A stretch of 64,000 nt of DNA. It comes from Sulfitobacter mediterraneus. Its GTDB lineage: Bacteria; Pseudomonadota; Alphaproteobacteria; Rhodobacterales; Rhodobacteraceae. The notes beneath the pieces are model-generated. The model was not told the origin of the DNA. It made no database searches and saw only the letters and a program-made list of their open reading frames with translations. Of this stretch, positions 26,126 through 34,910 are shown piece after piece. The translations under genes and the position numbers were made by a program. Numbering within the stretch: position 1 is the first letter of the stretch; each line of letters opens with the position of its first letter. The DNA lies in assembly GCF_003054325.1 (NCBI RefSeq), contig NZ_QBKU01000007.1:1-64000 (forward strand). The letters run 5' to 3'.

Positions 26126-28030
26126 ATGCCGATTATTACTATGCCAGACATCAACGGTGCCTTTTCACTGACCGTAACCGCCCGTTTTGACACCGTGATC
26201 GGTGGCACCGGGCAAACGGTTTTTGATTTTGGCGATGGCACGCGGCAGGATGACATCTTGCTGGCCCAGATCAGCAATTCGGCAACCTTGGAGTTTGTTG
26301 TTTTCCTCGGCGGCCAGCGCCATGCGATTTCTGCGGATGATGCAATTGTCGCTGGGGAAACGGCGCAATGGACTGTGGCTGTGGATGCGGCCGGGGTGAT
26401 GAGCCTGAGTAAAGCAGGCAGTCTTTTGGCACAGGGGCAGGGTGCAATTCCCGCAGATGTTGATCGCGACACAGCGCAAGTCGGCGCGGCCAATGCCGCC
26501 GACAAAGGGCCCTTGAACGGCGCTGTTTCCTCTGTCGAATTTGATGGCACTGAGTTTATCGAAGGCATCACCGACACAGGCACCGATGAAGATGATGATC
26601 TGGCGGGCGGCGATGGGGCCGATACGCTGGAAGGGTTGGAGGGCAATGATTCATTGACCGGTCAGTCTGGTGACGATTCCCTGATCGGCGGTGAGGGTGA
26701 TGACACGTTGCGCGGTGGTCACGGCGATGACACCCTTTTGGGCGGCGCAGGCAATGACGAGATCGAGGGCCTTTTTGGTGCCGATGAGATTGATGCCGGA
26801 TCGGGGGATGACCATGTGTTTGCCCGCGATGGCGATGATCTGGTCTATGGCCGCGGTGGACTTGATACACTGATTGGCGGTATCGGCGCGGATACGCTGT
26901 TTGGCGGTGATGGCAATGACTTGCTTGCCGGCAGCCAAGGCGATGACGAGATCCACGGCGGTGGCGGCAATGACTTAGTTTTCATTGGAAATGACGAAGA
27001 TTCAGACCGTATCTTCCTTGATGGCGGCAATGACCACATTGATGGTGTCAGCGCCAGTTCGGCGTTTTATGCCGAGGGCGGTGATGGCAATGATCTGATG
27101 ACCTCGGGCGTTGGCAATGACACGTTGTTGGGTGATGGCGGCAATGACACGATCACCGCCAACGCGGGCGAGGATACCCTCACGGGGGGCGCGGGCAATG
27201 ACACGCTGAATGGCGGCGAAGGCACCGACACTGCGGCCTTTAGTGGTGCGCAGGCCAGCTACACCCTGACGGTTGCACCCGATGGGTTGTCGATCGAAGA
27301 CCGGCGTGCGGGTGAGAACGGCGTTGATCAGTTGATTGATATTGAATTCCTTGATTTTGATAGCAATATCAACGATACGCCCTTTGAACTGGCGCGTTTC
27401 GCCGGGCCTGCGGGCCTGTCGGAGACTGAGCTGGAAAGCTTTGTTGAGCTTTACATCGCTTACTTCAACCGGGCGCCTGATGCAGTGGGCCTGCATTTCT
27501 GGGGCACCGCTTTTGCCACGGGTTCAACGCTTGAGCAGATGGCGACCCTGTTTATTGATCAGGATGAGTTTGAGGCATCCTATCCCGATGGCACAACCAA
27601 CCTTGCTTTTGCCCATTCGGTCTACAGCAATGTTCTGGGCCGAACCCCGGATCAGGCCGGCATTGATTTCTGGGTGGGCCTTCTGGATCAGGGCGCAGTC
27701 GAGCGCGATCAGTTTATCCTAGAGGTTTTGCGCGGTGCGCGGGCCGATCCGAAACCGGAGTTGGGGCCGGATTTTGTCGCACAGCAAGAGGCCGATCAAG
27801 CCTATCTGACCACCAAAGTTGACATCGGGGCCTATTTCGCGGTGCACAAAGGTATGTCGGATGTGGATGATGCGATGGCCGCGATGGCGCTCTTTACCGG
27901 TTCTGATGCCAGCCGCGATGCGGCGGTTGCCGCCATTGATGGCTTCTTTGCTGATGCGATTGATCCAACCGATGGGGCATTCCTGATGCCGCTTGTTGGC
28001 ATTCTGGATGATCCGTTCTCGGCGGCTTGA
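26126..28030 (+). CDS. RTX calcium-binding protein with DUF4214 domain
   Basis: 634-residue acidic secreted protein. Residues about 10-140 look like a LamG/concanavalin-type beta-sandwich. Residues 161-370 are glycine/aspartate nonapeptide RTX repeats that fold on calcium outside the cell. Residues about 435-625 are DUF4214 (ELYIAYFNRAPDAVGLHFW and a second copy, NVLGRTPDQAGIDFWVGLL), common in surface proteins. There is no N-terminal signal peptide, as expected for type I secretion with a C-terminal signal. No HlyB/HlyD genes are near, so the exporter lies elsewhere. It may serve adhesion or the S-layer; enzymatic motifs are absent. Confidence 0.85.
   Translation: MPIITMPDINGAFSLTVTARFDTVIGGTGQTVFDFGDGTRQDDILLAQISNSATLEFVVFLGGQRHAISADDAIVAGETAQWTVAVDAAGVMSLSKAGSLLAQGQGAIPADVDRDTAQVGAANAADKGPLNGAVSSVEFDGTEFIEGITDTGTDEDDDLAGGDGADTLEGLEGNDSLTGQSGDDSLIGGEGDDTLRGGHGDDTLLGGAGNDEIEGLFGADEIDAGSGDDHVFARDGDDLVYGRGGLDTLIGGIGADTLFGGDGNDLLAGSQGDDEIHGGGGNDLVFIGNDEDSDRIFLDGGNDHIDGVSASSAFYAEGGDGNDLMTSGVGNDTLLGDGGNDTITANAGEDTLTGGAGNDTLNGGEGTDTAAFSGAQASYTLTVAPDGLSIEDRRAGENGVDQLIDIEFLDFDSNINDTPFELARFAGPAGLSETELESFVELYIAYFNRAPDAVGLHFWGTAFATGSTLEQMATLFIDQDEFEASYPDGTTNLAFAHSVYSNVLGRTPDQAGIDFWVGLLDQGAVERDQFILEVLRGARADPKPELGPDFVAQQEADQAYLTTKVDIGAYFAVHKGMSDVDDAMAAMALFTGSDASRDAAVAAIDGFFADAIDPTDGAFLMPLVGILDDPFSAA
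26606..27235 (+). repeat. RTX nonapeptide repeat region
   Basis: In-frame tandem repeats of the pattern GGxGxDxLx encoded as imperfect 27-base units, some twenty copies in several blocks separated by degenerate units. The DNA repeats are diverged, so they are old rather than recently expanded. Confidence 0.8.
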
Positions 28031-28798
28031 TCATCCTATTTTACGCCGCATCAGCCATTCAAACAGGGCAGGTGACGCGCGGTTGATCAAATAAGACAGC
28101 CGCGCAATGCGCCCAACCGGGATAAACGGTTTGCCCCGTTCCAACCCATTCAAAATCACTTTTGCCGCATCGTCAGGGCTCATGTAATCGACGCCATCGG
28201 TGGCCGATCCGGGGCGGGCGATGCCATTGTCCTGCGCCTGCGCATTGCCAAGGTTGGTGGCAACAAAACTGGGCGCGGCGATCATCACCTGAACGCCGTG
28301 GGCTGCCTCTTCGGCCCGCAGGGATTTAAAAAACCCCTCCAGCGCATGTTTGCTGGCGGCATAGGCGGTGCGGTGCAGCAATGGCGAAAACCCCGCAACA
28401 GAAGAAACCGCCAGATGTGTGCCATTGGATTTGCGTAGCTCGGTTTGCAGCTCTTGCGCCATGCGCGTTGCAGCAAAGTAATTGATGTCAAAGACTTTTC
28501 TATGGGTGCTTTCGGTCAGTTCCGCGCAGGGTCCGATATGGGTCACACCGGCATTGTAGATCACCAGATCAATGGTTGGGCAATGATCGCGGATCTGGCC
28601 GCAAAGGGCCGACAATGCCGCGCTGTCTGTGAGATCGCAGGGCAGGGCGCGGCGGCCCTCGATGTCTTCCAATGCGTTCAAGGCCGGACCGGGCAAATCG
28701 ATCAACACCGTGTGCCAACCTTTGCCGCGCAATGCATTGTCGAGGGCAAGGCCAAGCCCGCCAGCGCCGCCTGTGATGATCGCGGTTCTGTGGGTCAT
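28031..28798 (-). CDS. Short-chain dehydrogenase/reductase
   Basis: 255-residue NAD(P)-dependent oxidoreductase of the classical SDR family. The cofactor site is ITGGAGGLGLAL (8-19), then IYNAGVTHIG, the catalytic Ser in AVSSVAGFSP and Tyr/Lys in YAASKHA. The C-terminal segment PFIPVGRIARLSYLINRASPALFEWLMRRK is hydrophobic and may touch the membrane or a lipid substrate. It starts at 28798 overlapping the epimerase stop (ATGA) and is the last gene of a four-gene coupled operon. Substrate unknown; a hydrophobic alcohol or ketone fits the context. Confidence 0.85.
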   Translation of the reverse strand: MTHRTAIITGGAGGLGLALDNALRGKGWHTVLIDLPGPALNALEDIEGRRALPCDLTDSAALSALCGQIRDHCPTIDLVIYNAGVTHIGPCAELTESTHRKVFDINYFAATRMAQELQTELRKSNGTHLAVSSVAGFSPLLHRTAYAASKHALEGFFKSLRAEEAAHGVQVMIAAPSFVATNLGNAQAQDNGIARPGSATDGVDYMSPDDAAKVILNGLERGKPFIPVGRIARLSYLINRASPALFEWLMRRKIG

Positions 28799-29727
28799 AG
28801 TCCGGCCGCCTTGCGCCAAAGGTCAAAGGTTTCTGCGCTGCTTAGTTCCGGTTCATAGCCAAACACGGTTTTCAGCGCGGTGTTGTTCAAAACGGGCCGA
28901 TATTGCAAAAACCGCACCTGTTCCGGCCCGTAACGCGAGAGTTTGAGGGGTTTGGCCACTGCCAGCGCCAGTCTGAGCAAGGCAGGCGGCAGGCGCAGAA
29001 CCGGCTTGCCCAAGCGCTGTGCCAGATCAGGGATGCCAAGTGCACCATCGCCCGCCACATTAAAGATCCCCGCCGGTCCATCCGTTGCCGCCCGGTACAA
29101 AATCCGTGCCAGATCCTGCGTCCAGATGAACACAAACGGGCTGTCGCTTCCTGTAACGGCCAGTAGCCGCGGTTTGTGAAACAGCGCGGTGATCTGGTTT
29201 TCCAACCCGGCCCCAAGCACCGTGCCAACCCGTAGGATCACTTGCTCCAGATGCGGATGGTCTCTGCGGGTCTGGGACAGCATTTCTTCGACCTGCCGTT
29301 TGTGATCGGCATAGGCAAATTCGGCGTTTCCGCGTAGGGCATCTGTTTCCTTGAGCCATTCGGGGTTGTCAGGGTGATAGCCATAGGCCGCCCCCGAAGA
29401 GGTCACCACCAACCTGCGCACCCCATGTTTGAGGCAGGCCGCAATCACGTTTTGCGATCCCGTGACATCCACGGAATAGGCAAATTCACGGGTTGTATGC
29501 CCGACAATGGAGGCCAGATGAATGACAACCTCGGGCCGATGGGCGGCGATGGCGGTATCTGGATCTTGGCCGCGTACGTCCAGGGGCGCAAACTTTATAC
29601 CATCTGGCAAATCAGAGGGGGCTGCCAGATCTGTTGCAATGACCTCGTGCTCGCCCGCGCTGGCCAGTTGGGAGAGCAGGGCGCGGCCAACGGCACCCGC
29701 GGCGCCTGTGATCAAAATCCGGGTCAT
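28795..29727 (-). CDS. NAD-dependent epimerase/dehydratase family protein
   Basis: 310-residue extended SDR. The Rossmann site is ILITGAAGAVGRALL (4-18); VIHLASIVGH, VVTSSGAAYG and YADHKRQVEE supply the Ser and a Tyr-x3-Lys-like motif (YADHK). The substrate half (VAGDGALGIPDLAQRLGKPVLRLP) resembles family members acting on nucleotide sugars, isoprenoids or sterols, such as 3-beta-HSD-like proteins. It overlaps both neighbours by four bases. Context with a BASS transporter and a flavin monooxygenase makes a steroid- or terpenoid-like substrate attractive, but it is only inference. Confidence 0.82.
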   Translation of the reverse strand: MTRILITGAAGAVGRALLSQLASAGEHEVIATDLAAPSDLPDGIKFAPLDVRGQDPDTAIAAHRPEVVIHLASIVGHTTREFAYSVDVTGSQNVIAACLKHGVRRLVVTSSGAAYGYHPDNPEWLKETDALRGNAEFAYADHKRQVEEMLSQTRRDHPHLEQVILRVGTVLGAGLENQITALFHKPRLLAVTGSDSPFVFIWTQDLARILYRAATDGPAGIFNVAGDGALGIPDLAQRLGKPVLRLPPALLRLALAVAKPLKLSRYGPEQVRFLQYRPVLNNTALKTVFGYEPELSSAETFDLWRKAAGL

Positions 29728-30626
29728 CGCGCGGCTTCGCTGCGCGACATCACCTTGGCCAAGGCAAGGCCAGAGATCGCATGCCAGATGCCCCAAAATG
29801 CCGCCACAACGGCCATGCCGCCCAAGCCGCCAAAGAAGCCAAAGATCAACACCAGCCCCAGACCTGAATTCTGGATACCGGTCTCTATCGTCACGGCGCG
29901 GCGGTCAAATGGCGACAATCCGGCAAGTGTCGCGGTGCCATATCCGCCCGCCAGCGCCAAAGCGTTGTGCAACACAACAAGCAGGGCAACGTAATGGGCA
30001 TAGCCCAAAAAGAACGCCCAATTTGCCGCCAATGCCAGCACGATAAAGGCAACAAAGATCAGCATCGACAGGTTCTGTAAGGGCCGCCGAATGCGGTCGG
30101 CGAGGGCCGGTTTGTTGCGGTTGAGCAGGACACCCAGAATAAGCGGCAGGATCAACATCAAGGTCACGGTCAGGGCGATCTGCCATGGATCAATGGCCGT
30201 GGCCTGCAAGATGGCGCGGCTCGGTTCATAGAGATTGCCCCAGAACGCGATGTTCAGCGGGGTCAGCAGGATCGCCCCCACCGTGGCAAACCCGGTCATC
30301 GACACAGACAGCGCCGCATTACCGCCCGCGCGGTGCGAGATAAAGTTTGAGATATTACCCCCCGGACAGGCCGCCACAAGGATCAGACCCAGCGCGATGG
30401 AGGCGCGCGGCTGCAGCACAAGCACCAGAAGGAAGGTCAGCACCGGCAGGACCACAAATTGTGAGATCAGCCCGGTCACGACAGGCTTGGGTGTGCGCAT
30501 CAGGCGTTTGAAATCATCCCCCTTGAGGTCCAGCGCGACCGAGAACATCACAATTGCCAAAATGGCGTTGAGCAAGGTCAGGCTGGCCGGGCTAAAGTTC
30601 AGCATTATGTCATCGAGATCTGTCAT
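29724..30626 (-). CDS. BASS-family transporter (bile acid:sodium symporter type)
   Basis: 300-residue inner-membrane protein with about nine to ten hydrophobic segments. The BASS crossover motifs are visible as LVAACPGGNISNFISHRAGGNAALSVSM near residue 85 and TIETGIQNSGLGLVLIF near 235, which form the sodium and substrate sites. Known relatives carry bile acids, pantoate, pyruvate or other organic anions. It begins at 30626 overlapping the monooxygenase stop and ends overlapping the epimerase start, so it belongs to one coupled operon. The operon suggests uptake of the compound oxidised by its neighbours. Confidence 0.87.
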   Translation of the reverse strand: MTDLDDIMLNFSPASLTLLNAILAIVMFSVALDLKGDDFKRLMRTPKPVVTGLISQFVVLPVLTFLLVLVLQPRASIALGLILVAACPGGNISNFISHRAGGNAALSVSMTGFATVGAILLTPLNIAFWGNLYEPSRAILQATAIDPWQIALTVTLMLILPLILGVLLNRNKPALADRIRRPLQNLSMLIFVAFIVLALAANWAFFLGYAHYVALLVVLHNALALAGGYGTATLAGLSPFDRRAVTIETGIQNSGLGLVLIFGFFGGLGGMAVVAAFWGIWHAISGLALAKVMSRSEAAR

Positions 30627-31960
30627 TTGCTGGTGCCTCCCAATGCGCCGATCCATGTGGTGACCGCCTTGCGGTAGGTGGCCTTGTCCACATAATAGGC
30701 CATGCGCGGTAGCTTGAGGTACTTGGTGCCGCCGGTCATCCGTTTGAAACCGCTCGATTTTTCGGCTTGTAGGGCTTTGGCTGCGGTGCGTCCCTCGCGC
30801 AGGCCCTTGATATAGCGGGCAACCATCTCCGCCTGTTCATGCCGTCCTTGCCAGCCCAAACCAGAGGCCTCGACCATGCCCAGCACAAACAGATCATCGC
30901 GGTCCGGGTGCATGGTATTCAAGAACAGATGCGGCGCGTCGCCCTGCCAGTTGAGCAGTGTGTCTTCGATAAAGGGGTAGTGCAGGCGGTAACCCGTCGC
31001 GGTCAGGATCATGTCATATTCGGCCTGCGTTCCATCCGCAAAATGAACGGTTTTGCCGTCCAGATGATCAATATCGGGTCGCACTTTCAGATCGCCATGC
31101 CCGGCATGAAACAGGATCAGCGAGTTGACCACAGGGTGGCTTTCGTAAAGCGCATAATCGGGTTTGGGAAATCCGTATTTCTGCGGATCTCCGACAAACC
31201 ATTTCAGGATCATCCCGTCGACCTTGCGTTTGAGCCACATCGGCAGCTTGATCATCCCGCCCATGGTATCGGCAGGTTTCCCAAAGACGTATTTGGGCAC
31301 AAAATAATAGCCGCGCCGCATCGAGATATCGCAGGTTTGGCCGTGGTGAATGGCATCCACCGCGATGTCACAGCCGGAGTTGCCCGCGCCGACAATCAAA
31401 ACCCGTTTTCCGGTGAATTGATGCGGATCGCGGTAGTTGGCAGCGTGAATCAGCTCGCCGTCAAACTGACCCTTGAAGGTGGGCATGTTCGGCTCTGAGA
31501 GGGTGCCGTTGGCGATCATGACGCCGGCAAAAACATCCGTTTGCTCTTTGCCCTGCGCGTCGCGCCACGTGACGCGCCAACCTGCGCCCGCCGCCCCAAG
31601 CGGCACGGCAGAGAGAACTTCAGTGTTAAAGTGATACTTTGAGTAGAGGCCGTAGTGCGCTGCAAAATCTTGAAAATATCGCTTCATCTCGGTGTGGGAG
31701 GGATATTCAGCCACGTCCTCCCGCATGGGGAAATCGGCAAATTCGGTCATGGTTTTCGACGAGATCAAATGAGCGGTTTCATACATGGTTGAACGCGGCG
31801 CATCGATATCCCACAGACCGCCCACATCTGAATGCAACTCAAATCCCTGAAATGGAATGCCCTGTTCGGTCATGACTTTGGCTGCGGCAAGGCCCATGGG
31901 CCCCGCACCGATCAGCGCAAATTTTTCCGAGGCCCCCAAGGGGGTTTGATCCTGTGGCAT
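30623..31960 (-). CDS. Flavin-containing monooxygenase
   Basis: 445-residue FAD/NADPH-dependent oxygenase of the FMO/Baeyer-Villiger-like family. The FAD motif is IGAGPMGLAAAKVM (17-30) and the NADPH motif VLIVGAGNSGCDIAVDA lies near 190-206. The FMO fingerprint FxGxxxHxxxY/F appears as LIHAANYRDPHQF before the second Rossmann site. First gene of the four-gene operon, with a TetR operator just upstream. It could N- or S-oxidise a soft nucleophile or insert oxygen in a ketone; the sequence alone does not decide. Confidence 0.85.
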   Translation of the reverse strand: MPQDQTPLGASEKFALIGAGPMGLAAAKVMTEQGIPFQGFELHSDVGGLWDIDAPRSTMYETAHLISSKTMTEFADFPMREDVAEYPSHTEMKRYFQDFAAHYGLYSKYHFNTEVLSAVPLGAAGAGWRVTWRDAQGKEQTDVFAGVMIANGTLSEPNMPTFKGQFDGELIHAANYRDPHQFTGKRVLIVGAGNSGCDIAVDAIHHGQTCDISMRRGYYFVPKYVFGKPADTMGGMIKLPMWLKRKVDGMILKWFVGDPQKYGFPKPDYALYESHPVVNSLILFHAGHGDLKVRPDIDHLDGKTVHFADGTQAEYDMILTATGYRLHYPFIEDTLLNWQGDAPHLFLNTMHPDRDDLFVLGMVEASGLGWQGRHEQAEMVARYIKGLREGRTAAKALQAEKSSGFKRMTGGTKYLKLPRMAYYVDKATYRKAVTTWIGALGGTSK

Positions 31961-31993
31961 GTGGTGCGTCCTTGCCTTGAAATTTGATTTAGA

Positions 31994-32009
31994 TTGAACA
32001 AGCGTTCAA
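31994..32009. promoter_or_regulatory. TetR-type operator between monooxygenase operon and its regulator
   Basis: TTGAACAAGCGTTCAA: perfect six-base arms (TTGAAC/GTTCAA) around AAGC, in a 71-base gap between two divergent starts. The spacing and symmetry fit a TetR dimer that represses both directions. Confidence 0.7.
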
Positions 32010-32031
32010 AATAAGGCAAGATAAATTTGAA

Positions 32032-32691
32032 ATGAATGTAATAACTGAACAAAAACAACGGCAAAGGGCACCCAGTAAACGGTCGCTTGAAACCCGTGTG
32101 CGTATTTTCGATGCCGCAGAACAGATCTTTGCGGCGCATGGGTTTGATGCGGCAACCATCCGCGATATTGCCGCCTTGGCCGGGGTTCAGGGCGCCTTGG
32201 TGCATCATCATGGCGGATCAAAAGAGGCCTTGTTTGCCGCTGTCGTGGCGCGGCGCGCTGCTGCTTTGTCAGGTGCCAGAACTGCGGCGCTGACAGCCTT
32301 GCAAGCAAAAGGTGACGTGACCCTGCGCGGTGTGATCTGTTGCTTTACCCATCCGTTTCTGGACCGTGTTCTGGGCGGTGATCCCGGTTGGTTGGCCTAT
32401 GGGCGCCTGATTGCCTATGTGTCCGCAGATGATCGGTGGCGGGCGATTGCGAGCCAGCATTTCGATCCGACAGCCAAGGTGTTTCTGGCCGCTTTTGCAC
32501 AAGTTTTGCCCGGCGCATCACAGGCGCGTTTGGCGGCGGCATTGGTCTATATGGTATCTGGCATGTTATCGCTGTGTGCCTCACGCTGGCGGATTGATGA
32601 TCTGTCGGGGCAGGGCGATGACACGGGGGATCTCGTGCAGATGTTTACAGATTTCAGCGAGGCCGGGTTTCGGCGGGCCGTGCAGGGGTAG
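32032..32691 (+). CDS. TetR-family transcriptional regulator
   Basis: 219-residue repressor. The N-terminal HTH is at about 22-68 (RIFDAAEQIFAAHGFDAATIRDIAALAGV, then LVHHHGGSKEALFAAVV), the rest is an all-helical ligand domain. A hydrophobic ligand is probable, as usual for the family. It diverges from the monooxygenase/BASS/epimerase/SDR operon, with a 16-base palindrome between, so it most likely represses that operon and itself. The start at 32032 (ATGAATGTA) follows the operator by 22 bases; no strong SD is seen. Confidence 0.85.
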   Translation: MNVITEQKQRQRAPSKRSLETRVRIFDAAEQIFAAHGFDAATIRDIAALAGVQGALVHHHGGSKEALFAAVVARRAAALSGARTAALTALQAKGDVTLRGVICCFTHPFLDRVLGGDPGWLAYGRLIAYVSADDRWRAIASQHFDPTAKVFLAAFAQVLPGASQARLAAALVYMVSGMLSLCASRWRIDDLSGQGDDTGDLVQMFTDFSEAGFRRAVQG

Positions 32692-32708
32692 GATTTCTGT
32701 CTGTTCAG

Positions 32709-32722
32709 TTGATCCAGATCAC
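32709..32722. promoter_or_regulatory. FNR/NnrR-type site upstream of nnrS
   Basis: TTGATCCAGATCAC matches the FNR/NnrR-family consensus TTGAT-N4-ATCAA at nine of ten positions. It lies 55 bases before the nnrS ATG, a suitable place for activation. Such sites are bound by FnrL, DnrD or NnrR proteins under low oxygen or nitric oxide. Confidence 0.65.
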
Positions 32723-32776
32723 TGACAATCGCCATTGAGAGTTGAATATGCGTCAACAACGATCAAAGGCAGGCGC

Positions 32777-33970
32777 ATGACCGATACCACTTCACAACCC
32801 CGTTCACCGCTTGCGATGTTCTTTTCCCTTGGGTTTCGCCCGTTTTTCCTCGGCGCGGCGCTTTGGGCGGTGGCGGTCATGGCGCTTTGGTTGGCGCAGA
32901 TGTTTGACGTGCTGGCATTGCCCATAGGGCTTGATCCGGTGTCATGGCATGCACATGCCTTTCTGTTTGGGTATCTCAGCGCGGTGATCGCCGGGTTTTT
33001 GCTGACGGCGGTGCCCAATTGGACAGGACGCGCAGCGCTGTCAGGCGCGCCGCTGATCGCATTGTTATTGTTGTGGTTTTTGGGGCGGCTGGCGGTTCTC
33101 ACGGCAATGTGGTGGCCGGCCGCTTTGGTCATCGCGCTTGATCTGGCGTTTTTGGCGGCCGTGCTGGTTTGGCTGTTGCGCGAGATAGTCGCGGGTCAGA
33201 ACTGGCGCAATCTGATTGTGGTCGCGATGCTGCTGGCCTTTCTGGGCGGCAATGCTGTGTTTCATTTTGAGGCGGCAGGCGGTGAATATGCCGCGCAGGG
33301 CATTGGGCTGCGGATCGGCATCAGCGCGGCAGTGATGATGGTTGCGGTGATTGGCGGGCGCATAGTGCCGGCGTTTACGCGCAATTGGTTGGTCAAACAG
33401 GGCAGCGCCGTATTGCCCGCGCCGGTGATGGCCGGATTTGACAAGATCGCGCTGCTGGCCTTGCTGGCCGCCATGATCAGTTGGCTGGCCATGCCAGATT
33501 GGGCCGTTTCAGGTGGGCTTTTGGTATTGGCGGGGTGCCTGCATCTGCTCCGGCTGGGCCGCTGGGCCGGACATCTCACTTTGGCAGAGCCTTTGGTGGT
33601 CATTCTGCATCTGGGTTATGCTTTTGTGCCGCTTGGGGCGCTGGCCATCGGGCTTGGCATCTTGGGTTTTGGCAATGGTGCGGCGGCACAGCATCTTTGG
33701 ATGGCAGGGGCGCTTGGGGTGATGACACTTGCGGTGATGACCCGCGCCTCGCTTGGCCATTCCGGGCGGGCTCTGATCAGTGATCCAGTGACGGTGGTGA
33801 TCTACGCCGCAATCGTGATTTCAGTTATTTTGCGGTGGCTTGCGGGCAACTGGCCAGAGCAGCAGGGCATCCTGCATGCGGTTTCGGGCGCGGCCTGGGT
33901 CATCGCCTTTGGCGGGTTTGCCTTGTCCTATGGCGCGATGATGATCCGGCCCAGGGCAGATCAAAGTTAG
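32777..33970 (+). CDS. nnrS: NnrS-family haem-copper membrane protein
   Basis: 397-residue inner-membrane protein with about twelve hydrophobic segments. NnrS signatures are seen: SLGFRPFFLGAALWA near the N-terminus, SWHAHAFLFGYLSAVIAGFLLTAVPNWTG split near residues 55-85 with metal-ligand His, and GGRIVPAFTRNWL near 200. NnrS protects against nitric oxide stress and often sits with denitrification genes. None are near here, so it appears as an orphan NO-response gene. The FNR-type box upstream supports control by oxygen or NO. ATG at 32777 with AGGCGC upstream is preferred over 32735. Confidence 0.88.
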   Translation: MTDTTSQPRSPLAMFFSLGFRPFFLGAALWAVAVMALWLAQMFDVLALPIGLDPVSWHAHAFLFGYLSAVIAGFLLTAVPNWTGRAALSGAPLIALLLLWFLGRLAVLTAMWWPAALVIALDLAFLAAVLVWLLREIVAGQNWRNLIVVAMLLAFLGGNAVFHFEAAGGEYAAQGIGLRIGISAAVMMVAVIGGRIVPAFTRNWLVKQGSAVLPAPVMAGFDKIALLALLAAMISWLAMPDWAVSGGLLVLAGCLHLLRLGRWAGHLTLAEPLVVILHLGYAFVPLGALAIGLGILGFGNGAAAQHLWMAGALGVMTLAVMTRASLGHSGRALISDPVTVVIYAAIVISVILRWLAGNWPEQQGILHAVSGAAWVIAFGGFALSYGAMMIRPRADQS

Positions 33971-33981
33971 ACCTGACGCAT

Positions 33982-34006
33982 AAAAAAGGCGCCTCGAAAG
34001 GCGCCT
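33982..34006 (-). terminator. Rho-independent terminator of the DUF882 gene
   Basis: AGGCGCC/GGCGCCT stem followed on the minus strand by six U, 25 bases after the stop of the leftward DUF882 gene. The stem may also limit read-through from nnrS. Confidence 0.8.
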
Positions 34007-34030
34007 GTCGTATTCGTATTCCTGAAAGGC

Positions 34031-34603
34031 TTAACCGCCCCAGGACCGAACAATACCGCAATCCATATGAACAAAGTTGGAGCGGGAGTAGCGGCCAACG
34101 CCGCCGCCCTGACAGGCGGTTGCCGCACGGGCCATCTGGTGCACCGACCGCGAGGACAACCGCAGATCCGCAGCTTGGCCGCGCATGTGCAGGGAATTCT
34201 TGGCAACGCCGCGCGACCGGGACCGCAACATCGCGTTGGTCTTGGGGCTGCGATAGCCGGACAGCAACATGTAGGGTTCGTTCACGTCCAGCAGGTTGTG
34301 CGAGGCGGCCATGATATCGACGGTGCGCAGATCAATGCTTTTGACGCCATCGGTGCGCCAGTCACGCATGAAATAGTTCACCTCTTTCACAGCATCTTTG
34401 ATGTACTGGCCTTCGATCCAATAGATCATGTCGATGCGTTCGCCAGTTCGGCCGGAATACATGCGGATGCGGCGAATGTCGCCTGCGCCGCGCAGAAAGC
34501 CTGCTGCATTGGAGAACGTGGGTGCCGCGGTCAGTGTGGTTGCGGCGAAAGCGCCCAAAACGGCGCGCCGGGTCATGCCCGAGGTGCTATCATTGCCTGC
34601 CAT
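34031..34603 (-). CDS. DUF882/YcbK-like peptidoglycan-related protein with Tat-type signal
   Basis: 190-residue exported protein of the DUF882 (peptidase M15-like, YcbK/MepK) family. The N-terminus MTRRAVLGAFAATTLTAAPTFSNA has a twin-Arg motif and hydrophobic core, so Tat export is likely. The M15-type zinc site shows as LLSGYRSPKTNAML, SLHMRGQAADLRL and FVHMDCG, which supply the expected His and Asp residues. Relatives are murein endopeptidases. I choose the ATG at 34603, since upstream ATGs add an unlikely basic stretch before the signal. It lies beside an L,D-transpeptidase gene (divergent), which supports a cell-wall role. Confidence 0.82.
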   Translation of the reverse strand: MAGNDSTSGMTRRAVLGAFAATTLTAAPTFSNAAGFLRGAGDIRRIRMYSGRTGERIDMIYWIEGQYIKDAVKEVNYFMRDWRTDGVKSIDLRTVDIMAASHNLLDVNEPYMLLSGYRSPKTNAMLRSRSRGVAKNSLHMRGQAADLRLSSRSVHQMARAATACQGGGVGRYSRSNFVHMDCGIVRSWGG

Positions 34604-34910
34604 AAGTCTTCTGTCCCGTCGTCTGCCTGTGGCCATGATGTTACATAGGCCGTTCATCTGTCCCCCAGATGCGTCAACTTTATGACATAGCGGGAATCAT
34701 GAACCAAGTGTTGAATCCGATTGGTTCCATCCCACTGCTTTTTTAGGCGAATTTCTGCCAAAAGTGATCAAACACCTCTGTCAGATCCGGCAAACCGGGT
34801 GTTTTTTGGGCATCAGGTTAAGGGTTGTTTAAGGTCTTGCGGTTTTGTGAATGGACAGACGTGGGAGCATTTCCGACAAGAACAGGACGTTTATTGGTTT
34901 TTCGGGGATA

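Noticed and set aside
26606-27235. Repeat block as a CRISPR or satellite array
   Set aside because: Repeats are in frame, diverged and encode the RTX calcium motif; no spacers.
34776-34808. Hairpin-like CCGG repeat with T run before the L,D-transpeptidase
   Set aside because: The stem is short and interrupted and no rightward gene precedes it; not enough for a terminator or small-RNA call.
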